From contig NC_070603.1 in the NCBI RefSeq assembly GCF_027172205.1, positions 97,687,803 to 97,751,802 on the forward strand: a DNA stretch of 64,000 nt, in the 5' to 3' direction. Every line of letters begins with the position of its first letter. The stretch's first letter is position 1. Positions 26,738 through 33,800 of this stretch are shown here, in pieces. The position numbers and the translations under genes are program-made. The notes beneath the pieces are model-generated. The model ran no database searches and was not told the DNA's origin. It saw only the letters and a program-made list of their open reading frames with translations. Source of the stretch: Podarcis raffonei. Its lineage: Eukaryota > Chordata > Lepidosauria > Squamata > Lacertidae.

Positions 26738-28198
26738 CTACTTGCACTGGTGGGACGCGGGTGGCGCTGTGGTGTAAACCACAGAGCCTAGGGCTTGCCG
26801 ATTGGAAGGTCGGTGGTTCGAATTCACGTGACGGGGTGAGCTCCCATTGTTCGGTCCCAGCTCCTGCCCACCTAGCAGTTCGAAAGTACGTCAGTGCAAG
26901 TAGATAAATAGGTACCACTCCGGCGAGAAGTTAAATGGCGTTTCTGTGCGCTGCTCTGGTTCGCCAGAAGCAGCCTAGTCATGCTGGCCACATGACCCGG
27001 AAGCTGTACGCCAGCTTCCTTAGCCAATACAGCGAGATGAGTGCCACAACCCCAGAGTCGTCCACGACTGGATCTAATGGTCAGGAGTACCTTTACCTTT
27101 ACTTGCACTGGTATGCTTTCGAACTGTTAGGTTGGCAGGAGCTGAGACAGAACAACGGGAGCTCACCCCATCGCAGGGATTCAAACCACCGACCTTCTGA
27201 TCAGCAAGCCCAAGAGGCTCAGTGGTTTACGCCACAGCGCCACCAGCATCCCTATTAACAAGGTACTAAGGACCCAAATAGGCAAACCTGGGTCAGGTCA
27301 GCCTCATGCCCCCCCTGCCTGCCCCCTGAAGGTCTCAGTAATACAGACTTGGGCTGCTGCTTCATCCACAACCAAATTGTGGATGACTGATGTTTTATTA
27401 TGGGATGACCTAGTGTTCAGGATCAGCACACACATATCCCACATACAATAGTCTATTGGTGTTCTAATTTCTAATTTCTTTTTTTATTTTCCCTTGCTTT
27501 AAACTTTTTATGATTTATTGTCTGGTTTTATGTTTTCATGTAGTTGTAAATTGCTGTGATACCTTTTTTATGATAAAGTGGAATTTGGATATTTTTACAA
27601 GCAATAAATAAAACACAATTAGGAAGGCTAACATAAGAGCCTAAATCTTGTTGGGTGGGAGAAGGACCAGAAAAGGGCAATAGCTTCCAAATGTCTAAAG
27701 CCCCTCTCCTTACATAACTAGTCTTACCTCCAATATCATCCATCCCTCTAGAAGCCGCAATGAACCAAGAATTACTTTTTCCTCTTTTGATCACCCAGGT
27801 ACTTGTCAGGCCCTGCCCTTACCTAAAACAACCAACAACTAGATCAAAGTGACTGCAAATAACGGTTAAATGACGGACAAATAACAACAGTTGAAAATCA
27901 TGGCCAGGGGAAAGGCATTGTTACCAATACACTCATCTCCTCCCAGTCACCAACTCCATCCTGTTCCACCACTCCTGGACAGAGAAACAAACCAAAACAA
28001 AACAACAAGGTTTCAAATAAAATAAACAGTTCAACCAACTTAACGTGTCACAACAAAATGTCTTCTCCCGCCCCCTTTCGTGATGCAGACCCAGCTTTGA
28101 GGTTGAAAGACACCTTTCAAAAAGAAAAAAGAAGAAGTGAAACACAAGGAAGTTGCTCAGAAGTAAAGATGGGAAGGGTTACCTGCAAAGTGTGGCAT
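1..28198 (-). CDS. MT-Ox: MT-Ox, methyltransferase-oxidoreductase of gadusol synthesis (3' end outside window)
   Basis: A fusion enzyme. In zebrafish the homologue converts 2-epi-5-epi-valiolone to gadusol using SAM and NAD. Ten exons on the minus strand join without a phase conflict: 28198-28183, 27974-27925, 27812-27728, 25394-25235, 22662-22571, 19169-18937, 10920-10684, 9007-8930, 6830-6617 and 63-1. They give about 409 residues. Residues about 50-310 resemble a caffeoyl-CoA-type O-methyltransferase (metal-site FIDAD at 225-229, strand VVLPVEGG near 292). Residues about 339-409 begin a short-chain dehydrogenase with TGGGQGIG at 347-354 and Asp372 after the second strand, which suggests NAD. 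The catalytic Tyr-x-x-x-Lys and C terminus lie off the left edge. The gene is divergent from EEVS. The SAM motif I is unusual (GRLKVPS at 154-160). Exons 4-10 are secure; exons 1-3 are inferred from splice phase and lack a known domain. Confidence 0.94.
243..460 (+). mobile_element. Tc1/mariner-like MITE (CAGTGGTACC family)
   Basis: Inverted termini CAGTGGTACCTCAGGTTAAG and GTAACCTGAGGTACCACTG, flanked by TA on both sides. About 218 bp, no coding capacity. Confidence 0.85.
2779..2916 (+). mobile_element. Palindromic hAT-like MITE
   Basis: CAGGCTTCCTCAACCTTCAG and its near-complement GTTGGGGATGCCTG enclose GGACTACAATTCCCATCATC and GATCATGGGAGTTGTAGGCC. Same family as the 22.9 kb copy. Confidence 0.75.
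2981..3556. mobile_element. Solo LTR of an LTR retroelement (fossil)
   Basis: A 576-bp GC-rich block that begins TGTGATGG and ends CCAGCACA. It is flanked on both sides by the 5-bp duplication CTATG (2976-2980 and 3557-3561). A TG...CA boundary with a 5-bp target duplication and no internal region is the signature of a solo LTR left by recombination. The family (Gypsy-like or endogenous retrovirus) cannot be decided from the LTR alone. The exact duplication suggests a moderate age. Confidence 0.8.
4607..4848 (+). mobile_element. Tc1/mariner-like MITE (CAGTGGTACC family)
   Basis: CAGTGGTACCTCAGGTTAAG at the left, CCGAGGCACCACTG at the right, TA flanks. It keeps the internal TTAGCTAATGGGGCCTCC block. 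Confidence 0.85.
5840..5976 (+). mobile_element. Palindromic hAT-like MITE
   Basis: CAGGGTTTCCCAAACTTGAG to AAGTTTGGGAAACCCTG, perfect inverted ends. The 8-bp flanks CATTAGAA and TGTTAGAA match at six positions. Confidence 0.85.
6617..6830 (-). CDS. MT-Ox: MT-Ox exon 9, dinucleotide-binding start of oxidoreductase domain
   Basis: Acceptor GATTACAAAAG and donor CAAAG|GTATGA. After a short linker (residues 318-338) comes LDGKVAYVTGGGQGIGRAF, the classical short-chain dehydrogenase glycine motif, then AGAKVAVAD with Asp372 at the cofactor-selecting position. It leaves in phase 1. Confidence 0.96.
7498..7672 (+). mobile_element. hAT-like MITE
   Basis: CAGTGCTTTTTT at the left and AAAAAAAGCACTG at the right, enclosing AT-rich sequence. 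The 8-bp flanks GTTTCTGT and GTTTCCGT differ at one base. Confidence 0.8.
7837..7910 (+). repeat. CR1-related dispersed repeat fragment
   Basis: CAGAATCATAGAATTGTAGA, GTTAGAAGGGACCTTGAGGG, CATCTAGCTGAACAGCCTGC. A CR1-associated sequence common in reptiles and birds; the reverse complement ends the SINE at 13.6-13.8 kb. Confidence 0.6.
8331..8682 (+). mobile_element. Sauria/POM-type tRNA-derived SINE, full length
   Basis: Starts GGGACACGGGTGGCGCTG and has a tRNA-like B box (GGTTCAAATCC). It ends CCCTTTACCTTTA. Flanked by the perfect 15-bp duplication CTATATCACAACACT (8316-8330 and 8683-8697), so it is a recent insertion. It lies in MT-Ox intron 8. Confidence 0.93.
8930..9007 (-). CDS. MT-Ox: MT-Ox exon 8, end of methyltransferase domain
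   Basis: Acceptor TTTATCCAG and donor GGA|GTATGT bound 26 codons, phase 0 at both ends. VVLPVEGGLILLQRS corresponds to the last strand of the O-methyltransferase fold (family pattern LPLRDGLTLxR). The rest begins the linker to the dehydrogenase. Confidence 0.9.
10044..10083 (+). repeat. GA microsatellite
   Basis: About twenty GA units after a short CACACA stretch, next to a mariner-like MITE. Confidence 0.95.
10107..10297 (+). mobile_element. Tc1/mariner-like MITE (CAGTGGTACC family)
   Basis: Same termini with TA flanks, directly preceded by a GA microsatellite. Somewhat shortened near the right end. Confidence 0.8.
10684..10920 (-). CDS. MT-Ox: MT-Ox exon 7, methyltransferase metal site
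   Basis: Acceptor TTGATTCCAG and donor GCAG|GTTAGT bound exactly 79 codons (residues 213-291). It contains FDIVFIDADQ, the strand-4 motif whose Asp227 would bind the divalent metal in this family, and LCIENAL, where the family usually has Asp-Asn (here Glu255-Asn256). It ends DPHTEQ. Confidence 0.95.
12789..12819 (+). repeat. GTT microsatellite
   Basis: About ten GTT/TTG units. Confidence 0.95.
13573..13830 (+). mobile_element. tRNA-derived SINE (GTGTGGTGTAGTGGTTAG type)
   Basis: The head has a tRNA-like A box, GTGGTGTAGTGGTTAG. The tail ends with GGACTAGATG, TCCCTTCCAACTC and TTCTATGAA, shared with CR1-like sequence at 7837-7910. Confidence 0.7.
14754..14820 (+). repeat. CT-rich microsatellite
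   Basis: CT units grading into CCCTCT and CCCTCC units. Confidence 0.95.
15779..15804 (+). repeat. CA microsatellite
   Basis: About thirteen CA units. Confidence 0.95.
16462..16538 (+). repeat. Compound GT/GA microsatellite
   Basis: About nineteen GT units followed by about nineteen GA units. Confidence 0.95.
16619..16823 (+). mobile_element. Tc1/mariner-like MITE (CAGTGGTACC family)
   Basis: GTGGTACCTCGGGTTAAG to CCCGAGGTACCACTG, with TA flanks. The first two bases of the left terminus are missing. Confidence 0.8.
16852..16909 (+). repeat. CT microsatellite with C tract
   Basis: About twenty CT units followed by a long C run, next to a mariner-like MITE. Confidence 0.95.
17660..18358 (+). 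mobile_element. L2/CR1-clade LINE, 5'-truncated 3' end
   Basis: The open frame at 17665-18231 encodes the C-terminal reverse-transcriptase region of this clade: VISRLDYCNALYVGLP, LIQNAAARLVTG, DHITPVLKDLHWLPV and FRRHLKAALFREAF. It is followed by a 3' UTR (GAAGCCGCCCAGAGTGGCTG) and an ATT microsatellite tail. It lacks endonuclease and most of the polymerase, so it is dead, but the retained frame is uninterrupted and looks fairly young. Confidence 0.93.
18937..19169 (-). CDS. MT-Ox: MT-Ox exon 6, SAM-binding region
   Basis: Acceptor TTTCTGCCCAG and donor GGAG|GTACGG. Residues 135-212 include MLVRMTGAKTVLIIG, LAMAELVPED, FSAHGNKM and IGPIMDSLE. These align to strands 1-3 of a caffeoyl-CoA-type methyltransferase. 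Where that family usually has E-I-G-x-x-x-G-x-S, this copy reads I-I-G-R-L-K-V-P-S, and the usual acidic residue ending strand 2 is not evident (ICATQPH). Confidence 0.93.
21197..21286 (+). mobile_element. Short palindromic MITE (CATAGCTGTCAA family)
   Basis: CATAGCTGTCAAGGTTTTCC to GGAAAAGTTGACAGCTATG, 90 bp. GTGTATG occurs just outside each end, offset by one base. Confidence 0.75.
21617..21762 (-). mobile_element. Tc1/mariner-like MITE, truncated
   Basis: Reverse orientation. The left terminal arm is largely lost and the right end GAGGTACCACTG plus TA is intact. Confidence 0.7.
22571..22662 (-). CDS. MT-Ox: MT-Ox exon 5
   Basis: Acceptor AATTATTAG and donor GAAG|GTGAGT bound 92 bases, phase 2 in and phase 1 out. 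It encodes residues 105-134, ending EEQLSSYAE. The codon across the junction gives the Gly of the 'EGQ' turn that precedes the Rossmann fold in this family. Confidence 0.88.
22901..23032 (+). mobile_element. Palindromic hAT MITE with perfect 8-bp target duplication
   Basis: CAGGTGTGGGGAACCTTTG to CCCACTCCTG, flanked on both sides by TAATAGAA (22893-22900, 23033-23040). The 8-bp duplication and CAG...CTG ends identify the hAT superfamily. Confidence 0.9.
23388..23560 (+). mobile_element. tRNA-derived SINE fragment with CATT tail
   Basis: GTGTGGTGTCATGGTTAGAG head, ACCTACCTCATAGGGTTGTT body, and a tail of CATT then CAAT repeats. The B box appears lost. Confidence 0.65.
25235..25394 (-). CDS. 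MT-Ox: MT-Ox exon 4
   Basis: Acceptor TTTTGTTTTAG and donor AACAG|GTAACA bound 160 bases. They encode residues 51-104, with a helical stretch (IVENLKKAKEIAHGHPGIPE) and YLQKALDAAGG. This resembles the N-terminal helical region of class I O-methyltransferases in fused MT-Ox proteins. Confidence 0.88.
26632..26737 (+). mobile_element. L2/CR1-type LINE 3' tail
   Basis: GCCACTCTGAGCCCGGCTTC, then GTGGGATATAAATAAGATATT and a long TTA/ATT run: the same 3' end as the LINE at 17.7-18.4 kb. It has inserted into the inverted SINE that starts at 26429. Confidence 0.75.
26752..27100 (+). mobile_element. Sauria-type SINE nested in an older SINE
   Basis: Starts GGGACGCGGGTGGCGCTG and ends CCTTTACCTTT. 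The 12-bp duplication ACTTGCACTGGT (26740-26751 and 27101-27112) is itself sequence of the older SINE, which proves the nesting. Confidence 0.9.
27728..27812 (-). CDS. MT-Ox: MT-Ox exon 3 (proposed)
   Basis: The donor GGAG|GTAAGA is strong and leaves one base that joins exon 4 to give Glu51. The acceptor (GGGCAG|GGC) is weak but is the only nearby one that keeps the frame open. It encodes residues 23-50, ending SRGMDDIG. The 3' border is more secure than the 5' border. Confidence 0.6.
27925..27974 (-). CDS. MT-Ox: MT-Ox exon 2 (proposed)
   Basis: A good acceptor (TTTCTCTGTCCAG) is followed by 50 open bases encoding GVVEQDGVGDWEEMSVL, and then a GTAACA donor. It enters in phase 1 from exon 1 and leaves in phase 0 into exon 3. 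No domain is recognised; support is splice signals and phase. Confidence 0.5.
28183..28198 (-). CDS. MT-Ox: MT-Ox exon 1, coding part with proposed start codon
   Basis: ATG at 28198-28196 has A at -3. It encodes MPHFA plus one base, then a CAG|GTAACC donor. Phase fits the next proposed exon exactly. A TATA-like box lies about 290 bp upstream. No protein similarity supports these few residues, so the start is a proposal; Met46 in exon 3 is an alternative. Confidence 0.5.
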
Positions 28199-28291
28199 TG
28201 TGGTACCCTTCACCCAGGCTTCTGGAGATGTTGCGGCTGATTGTACGAGATCGGTTTTGCAGAGCTGGGGAGGGGTGCATATCTTTTTGTC

Positions 28292-28298
28292 CACGTGA
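28292..28298. promoter_or_regulatory. TCACGTG E-box in the proposed MT-Ox leader
   Basis: CACGTGA on the plus strand, TCACGTG on the minus strand. It lies about 95 bp upstream of the proposed MT-Ox start codon and about 190 bp downstream of its TATA-like box. TCACGTG is the preferred core of MITF/TFE factors. Function is inferred; the same hexamer core also occurs elsewhere in the window (for example 37.68 and 42.02 kb). Confidence 0.4.
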
Positions 28299-28472
28299 CG
28301 GGCAGGGCCAATTATGCCAGCACGTTGGAGCCTGTGGGCTCTCTTACAGAACGACTTGGCTGAGGTGCAAGATCAGCAAGACTTTCTGGCGCCCGGGGGC
28401 ATTTTCAAAATTTGCTCTTTGGCTAAGGAGTATAAGGACTTCTGACAGTATCACACGGCAGCAGCGGCAGCA

Positions 28473-28494
28473 CATGTGCTTGTTTGTTTTATAT
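28473..28494 (-). promoter_or_regulatory. TATA-like box with adjacent CATGTG, proposed MT-Ox promoter
   Basis: On the minus strand TATATAAAA (28494-28486) points toward MT-Ox, about 290 bp above the proposed start codon. CATGTG at 28473-28478, followed by CT on the plus strand, shares the last eight bases of the M-box bound by MITF. No transcript data were available; this is a motif call. Confidence 0.4.
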
Positions 28495-28913
28495 AAGCTG
28501 ATATAAGTCGGTCTTGGAGAGGGGGCTCTTGCCGAACAAGACGTGTGCCTGGAATCTGAGGGAGGGACCAGCAGGTGCACTGAATGCAAAATGAGACCAT
28601 TATACTGGGTGTCATGAGGCAGGACATGCAGATTAATTACAGTTGGAATATGATGGGTCGCTTGTAAGATTCTTGGGGGGTGCAAGAGACTGGCCAGAGA
28701 TGTAGTAGTCACAACAAAGCTTTGATCTGACCTAGTGCAATGTCAGTGCTTTTGCTTTTGTCTTACAAATGTGCTGAGAACTTTGGATCCTACACATGCA
28801 TTACCTTTATAAAGATGGTAACTGTTCCACATGTGATTTAAAAGGAAACAAGAAAGCATGGGTTTTATAAGGTGTACAGGGTTCGCTCAACAAGTTGCTA
28901 GCTTGTTATATGT

Positions 28914-28950
28914 TGGATACGACCCATGGTGGCTGGGGTACAAATAATAT

Positions 28951-28993
<43 letters not shown>
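28914..28993 (+). mobile_element. L2/CR1-type LINE 3' tail
   Basis: A short tail (CCCATGGTGGCTGGGGTACA) followed by an ATT run ending at 28993, in the MT-Ox/EEVS intergenic region. Confidence 0.6.
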
Positions 28994-29068
28994 GTCATTT
29001 GGGGTGTGCCTTGAAAAGCCCACAGAGCTGAAAGAGGAAGTGGCAAAGAGTGCCACTCTTTGGACTTC

Positions 29069-29165
29069 CTCCTTTCACTCAGTGCTATTTTTCTAGAAAA
29101 AGACCTGCTGGAACTCACCACGAACGCTTCCCTTTTCTCTTATAATGGCAATGGCGCCCACCTGA
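29069..29165 (+). mobile_element. hAT-like repeat fragment
   Basis: CAGTGCTATTTTTCTAGAAA, then AAGACCTGCTGGAACTCACC: a dispersed sequence I recognise from other amniote genomes. Right boundary uncertain. Confidence 0.5.
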
Positions 29166-29450
29166 GAGTTGCTGGAAGTGAGTTGCAGCAAGTTCTGGCT
29201 GAATAAAAAGGCCTGCTTCCACTCTGTGTATTGTTCAGAGGAAGGGGCAAAGATAACCACCCTCACCGTTTCATGATAAAGGGGACTATGAGTGGGGTTC
29301 AAGGGAAGTCCTCAAGGGCAGCATTCCACCCAAGGTACCACACTGGCAACCCCAGGGCTTTGGGAAGGTGGTGCATCTTGGCCCATGTTCTGTGTCTGTG
29401 GAAATATATTGCATACTTGTATAGGGGAGAGAAATCATGCAGGAGCCCTG

Positions 29451-29701
29451 AAAAAGAAGAAGAGTTTGGATTTGATTTCCCGCTTTATCACTACCCTAAG
29501 GAGTCTCAAAGCGGCCAACAATCTCCTTTTCCCTTCCTCCCCCACAACAAGCACTCTGTGAGGTGAGTGAGGCTGAGAGACTTCAGAGAAGTGTGACTAG
29601 CCCAAGGTCACCCAGCAGCTGCATGTGGAGGAGCGGGGAAGTGAACCCGGTTCACCAGATTACAAGTCCACCACTCTTAACCACTACACCACACTGGCTG
29701 A
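29451..29701 (-). mobile_element. tRNA-derived SINE (GTGTGGTGTAGTGGTTAA type), inverted
   Basis: The reverse complement reads CAGTGTGGTGTAGTGGTTAA, then GGTGAACCGGGTTCACTTCC, and ends AAACTCTTCTTCTT. It is nearly the same sequence as the copy at 45.3 kb and lies between MT-Ox and EEVS. Confidence 0.8.
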
Positions 29702-30513
29702 TCACTCATAACTCTAGATTAGAATGGAAGACGGAAAATTTTAAAAGCACACTTTGTTTTTTGAGATGCTTTGGACTAGAAGACAACGTGGCATCAGCTG
29801 CTGTGTGACAGTATAACATAGCGGATAGTGCTGCAATTTGGATGGGAAGACCTGCCCTCAAATCACTGCTTAGACATGACCTTGCATGACCTTGAGGCAA
29901 TTAGTTTTAGCCATGTCTATTTCATTGGGCTGTTACATCAATGAAATGAGGTGGGGGAGGCAGAGGTGTATTACTATGGGCTGCACTAAGGACAAGTGAG
30001 CCACAAATGTGAGAGAGATGAGGAGAAAACAGAGATTGAGAATTGTTGTGAAGATGATCTCATGCATTTATTTTATGTACTGCATTTACAAACAGCTTAA
30101 TATTTTTTTAAAAAATCCTCTAGAAGTGCACAGTATAAAACAAACGATATGTTTAAAAAACACAGCATAAAACCAACAAAACAGGAGCACAGAAGCCCAT
30201 AAAAACAAATATAAAACACACAATTCAGCAGGGTCTTAGTATCCAGTTCTAACAATAATATGTGGCTCTATCTCAAATACCATCAAGGCTTACATAAAGT
30301 TGTGTTATAATCAAAAGGGTCAGGAAGTTGAGATAAATTCCTGGAATCCTTCTTTTTATGGCATAGAAATGATTCAACATTAATCACTGCCTTTTCGTTG
30401 CAGGGCCTCCTGTTAGAAGTTAAGTGCACTCTAATTGTACTTTTTGATCATTATAAAACTATTGAGTTATACAACCCTAGGCTCTGCATTTTCACTGTAC
30501 GTGTGTGTATGCA

Positions 30514-30520
30514 CACGTGA
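30514..30520. promoter_or_regulatory. CACGTGA E-box upstream of EEVS
   Basis: TCACGTG on the minus strand, about 155 bp upstream of the EEVS TATA-like box. It matches the MITF/TFE core motif and mirrors the E-box near the MT-Ox start. Binding is inferred only. Confidence 0.4.
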
Positions 30521-30670
30521 GCACGCAGGTCCGGGTGATGTGACCACCCCTCTTTCATGTCTACAGATTAAGTAATGATAGTTTTGTAATTCCCCCACCC
30601 CCCCAGCCCAACCTTTTCACTTCACCAGGTGAGGAACACCTCCCATTCCAAACTATGGTCCCCGTGGAGC

Positions 30671-30679
30671 TTTTATAAG
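30671..30679 (+). promoter_or_regulatory. TATA-like box of EEVS
   Basis: TTTTATAAG lies 62 bp upstream of the EEVS ATG. Transcription starting about 30 bp downstream would leave a 5' UTR of only 30-35 nt. No other ATG lies between the box and the start codon. Confidence 0.5.
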
Positions 30680-30732
30680 CAAACAGCAAGTCCCCCTCTT
30701 ACCAGACACCTCTTGAACTAGACATTGCAACC

Positions 30733-30899
30733 ATGCCACAGTCCAAAGAGATCTTCTTGGCTGATACAAAATCTGGAACACAGGGTTCCAAGCAAACAGA
30801 CTTCCAGCTAGTGCGGGTCAAAAATACTTGGTGCCGAATCAAGAAAGATGAAACCATTCATGATGCTGAGAATGAGATCGTGGTCTCCCAGGCTAAAAT
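30733..30899 (+). CDS. EEVS: EEVS exon 1
   Basis: Starts at ATG with an ACC context and encodes residues 1-55 plus two bases, ending VSQAK. Donor AAAAT|GTAAGT. This is the N-terminal extension before the cyclase fold (VRVKNTWCRIKKDE). The split Ile56 codon is completed exactly by exon 2. Confidence 0.85.
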
Positions 30900-33800
30900 G
30901 TAAGTAGATGAGGTTACTACTAATAATAATTTTATTATTTATATCCTGCCCATCTGGCTGGGTTTCCCCAGATACTCTGGGCAGCTTCCAGCAAAATATA
31001 AAGACATAATAAAACGTCAAGCATTTTATTTGTACAATACTTGTGATGTGAAGCAACAGAGACACTGTTCCTCTTATTTGGGTTAAGTAATCATGCATGG
31101 TCTCTGCAATGGGAAAGCATGGAGGTATTAGATGTCAATGCCTAGATTATTTGTTCTCATATATTGTCCTGACGAGTGTCATTGCTAAGCTTTCAATTTC
31201 AATATCAATATTGACATGCAGCCCAATCCTAGGCATGTTTACTCAGAAGGAAGTCTCCCTGGGTTCAATGGGGCTTATTTCAATGTAAGTATTTTACTGG
31301 GTTTTCTTCTTGTTGATATTTACATATATATATATTGTATGTGCAAATTTAACAAGGATAAAGATAAAATATAATTAAAGAAGAGAGAGAAATGGAAAGA
31401 AACAAAATAATAATATACAAACAATGCTAATAATATGGGTAGACCATCACCAGCTCACACCGCGGATACATTGGCCGTCAGCACACAAATATTAAAATTA
31501 AACATACATTATAAGCCCTCCACGTGTCCGAGTAGGTATCCACGCAATATTGATGCCTATATGTAATATGCTTTAATGTAGCCAGGGTGGTAAGGTCCTC
31601 AAACAACTGTGTAATAAGCGGTTGTTATTTATCCTTCAAGGCTTAGAGTGCACAGGTCTCTTAGCCATCTGAGTATGGCTGAAGTTGGAGACAACCCTTT
31701 GAATTCAACAGGGTTGAAGCAACCTATGGTCAGATCTGCAGCCTAGTCAGAATAAGAAACCAGTTTCGGTTGAGCATAAGTACCGAGGCACAAAAAAAGG
31801 AGACTGCAGTGGCATGACTTAATGATGTTGCCTCTCTCATTGTTGTGCTAAAGCTTTCTCTAATGCTTGGAAAGTCTTTTGAGCTAAAATGGAATTTGAT
31901 TGGGGTTGGGAATTGAACAGAGAAGGGATTTTCAATGGCAGACATTTCCAAATTCACAGACACGGGTAATGAACTCGAGATGGGGGAAAACAAATACAGT
32001 GATACTAAAAACCATCAGCTTGATAAAAAAGCATAATGCATTTGTCATAAACTTCAAGTGAAGTTTGCATCCTGCAGCAACATTAAAGGGGGGAAAGTCA
32101 CAGATGGGTGAATGTCTGACAAGTTTCCCCCTAAGGACAAACGTTACTTTCTGTACAGGAAAGTCATCTCTCCAGTTAATTAACCTTTGAGTGTAGGACA
32201 ATCTCCTTCTTCTTGCAATAGAGCACATTTGTGACCATTAAATATTAACCATGTTGTATTACTTCACATATTGCAGATTTCCACAATATTTGCAGTTGTG
32301 TAAAGATCATAATCATCTTTGTAGAATCAAGATGAATTTCAATGTAGACCATCAACAGTTACAGATTTTTAGGCTGCATTTTACAAAGGTAGAAACACAC
32401 TTCGGTTCCTGTTCATTCTGAGCCACTGTGGAGCTGGCAGGTTCTAGTGGTGCAATGACTGTTCATATAACCTTGCCAGCAACAGTGTGAGTGAACTACA
32501 GAGATTCTTTGACTGCTGCACAGAACTTATGACACAAATAATGTGTTTGATTCCCCCTTCCCCGCCAACTTGCAATTTTATCCTTACAACAACCTTGCGA
32601 GGTAAGGTAGTCTGAGAGGCGGTGACTGGCTCACAGCCACTCAGTGAATTTCACTGCTGGGTTCTTAAGTTTCTCTCCACTTCCAAGTCTGACACACTAA
32701 CCACTACACTGCACCTAATAAGGCCCACCAGGCCTCCCCAGTTGGTCTTGTGACATGGTTTAGCCCAAAGCATCTCACCTGGTCCATCATCTGACAACAC
32801 ACAGCATCAGGAGCAAGGCAGAAAAAAACTGAGAGGCTAATTCAAAAGAAAACAAATCATTCCTTTCCAGCTGCTGCTTGACTTCAGCCTTTTTAAAAGT
32901 TGGCACCTTCTTTTGTTGCCCTGCATAGCGACAAAAAAAGACATCGAGTTCAGAAAGTGCTACATTCAAACTGAAAAGTAAAAAGAAAATAAAATTAAGA
33001 TTACACCAAGGCCCCATCAGCGGCACACATTTAAGGCAGACCACTTTAAACAAACATGGTTTCCCCCAAAGAATGCGGGGGGGGGGGCCTCTTGCTTGCT
33101 AAGGTGCTGAGAATTATTAAGTAGCCCTCATTCCCCTCACAGAGTTGCGATTCCCCAGAGTTCTCTGGGAAGAGGGATTGATTGTTAAACCACTCTGAGA
33201 ATTGTAGCTCTGTGAGGGGAATGGGGGCGGGGTTCCTTCCTTTGTGGCTGTGGTAAATCAGGTATTTCTTTTCACGGTAGCTAGAGGTTACCATTTTGTT
33301 CTCCTCAGCGTACCCCTGTGAATGATGTTACTTCCTCTGTATGTGATTTTGTATACCCCATGGAAAGAAAAAGAGAGAACCCAAGGCTTTAGAAAAGCCA
33401 CAGAAAGAATTAGCAGAGGAGAGAGCAAAATACAGAAGACTGAAGAGAAATCTAAGAGAGCTTATTGGGGGAAATGGCAACCCCTCGTTTGTTCACATTT
33501 GTTCACCCCCCCTCCCAAAAAGAAGTGCCTCTGTCCTTTAGAAGGACCCCACATCTACATGTTTCATAATGCTAGGTGCATTCCAAAGGAGAGAAAATAG
33601 CAGCCAGAGGAGGGGCCTCTCTACCAGGAAGAGCTCCAAGATGGCAGTGAGAGGGCAGCGAGAATAGCTTTTCAAAAAGATTAAAAGGAAATGATGATGC
33701 TGTCACTGAAGATAAGAGTGGGTCTGATTTTCAGCAGCATCTCCATCAAATAGACTCTGCCCTTCATGTGCAAATGTGAGAGTGAAAACTGTGGAGGGCA

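Larger units (their letters stand above)
26429..27257 (-). mobile_element. Inverted Sauria-type SINE split by two later insertions
   Basis: Two halves of one minus-strand SINE at about 26429-26631 and 27113-27257. Between them lie a LINE tail (26632-26737) and a complete plus-strand SINE (26752-27100). Confidence 0.8.
28499..30670. other. Divergent intergenic region between MT-Ox and EEVS
   Basis: About 2.2 kb separates the two proposed promoters, which face away from each other. It holds an L2/CR1-type LINE tail (28914-28993), a hAT-like fragment (29069-29165) and an inverted tRNA-derived SINE (29451-29701). The rest looks unique and AT-rich. E-box motifs occur at 28830-28835 (CATGTG) and 30514-30520 (CACGTGA). 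No coding exon was recognised. Confidence 0.7.
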
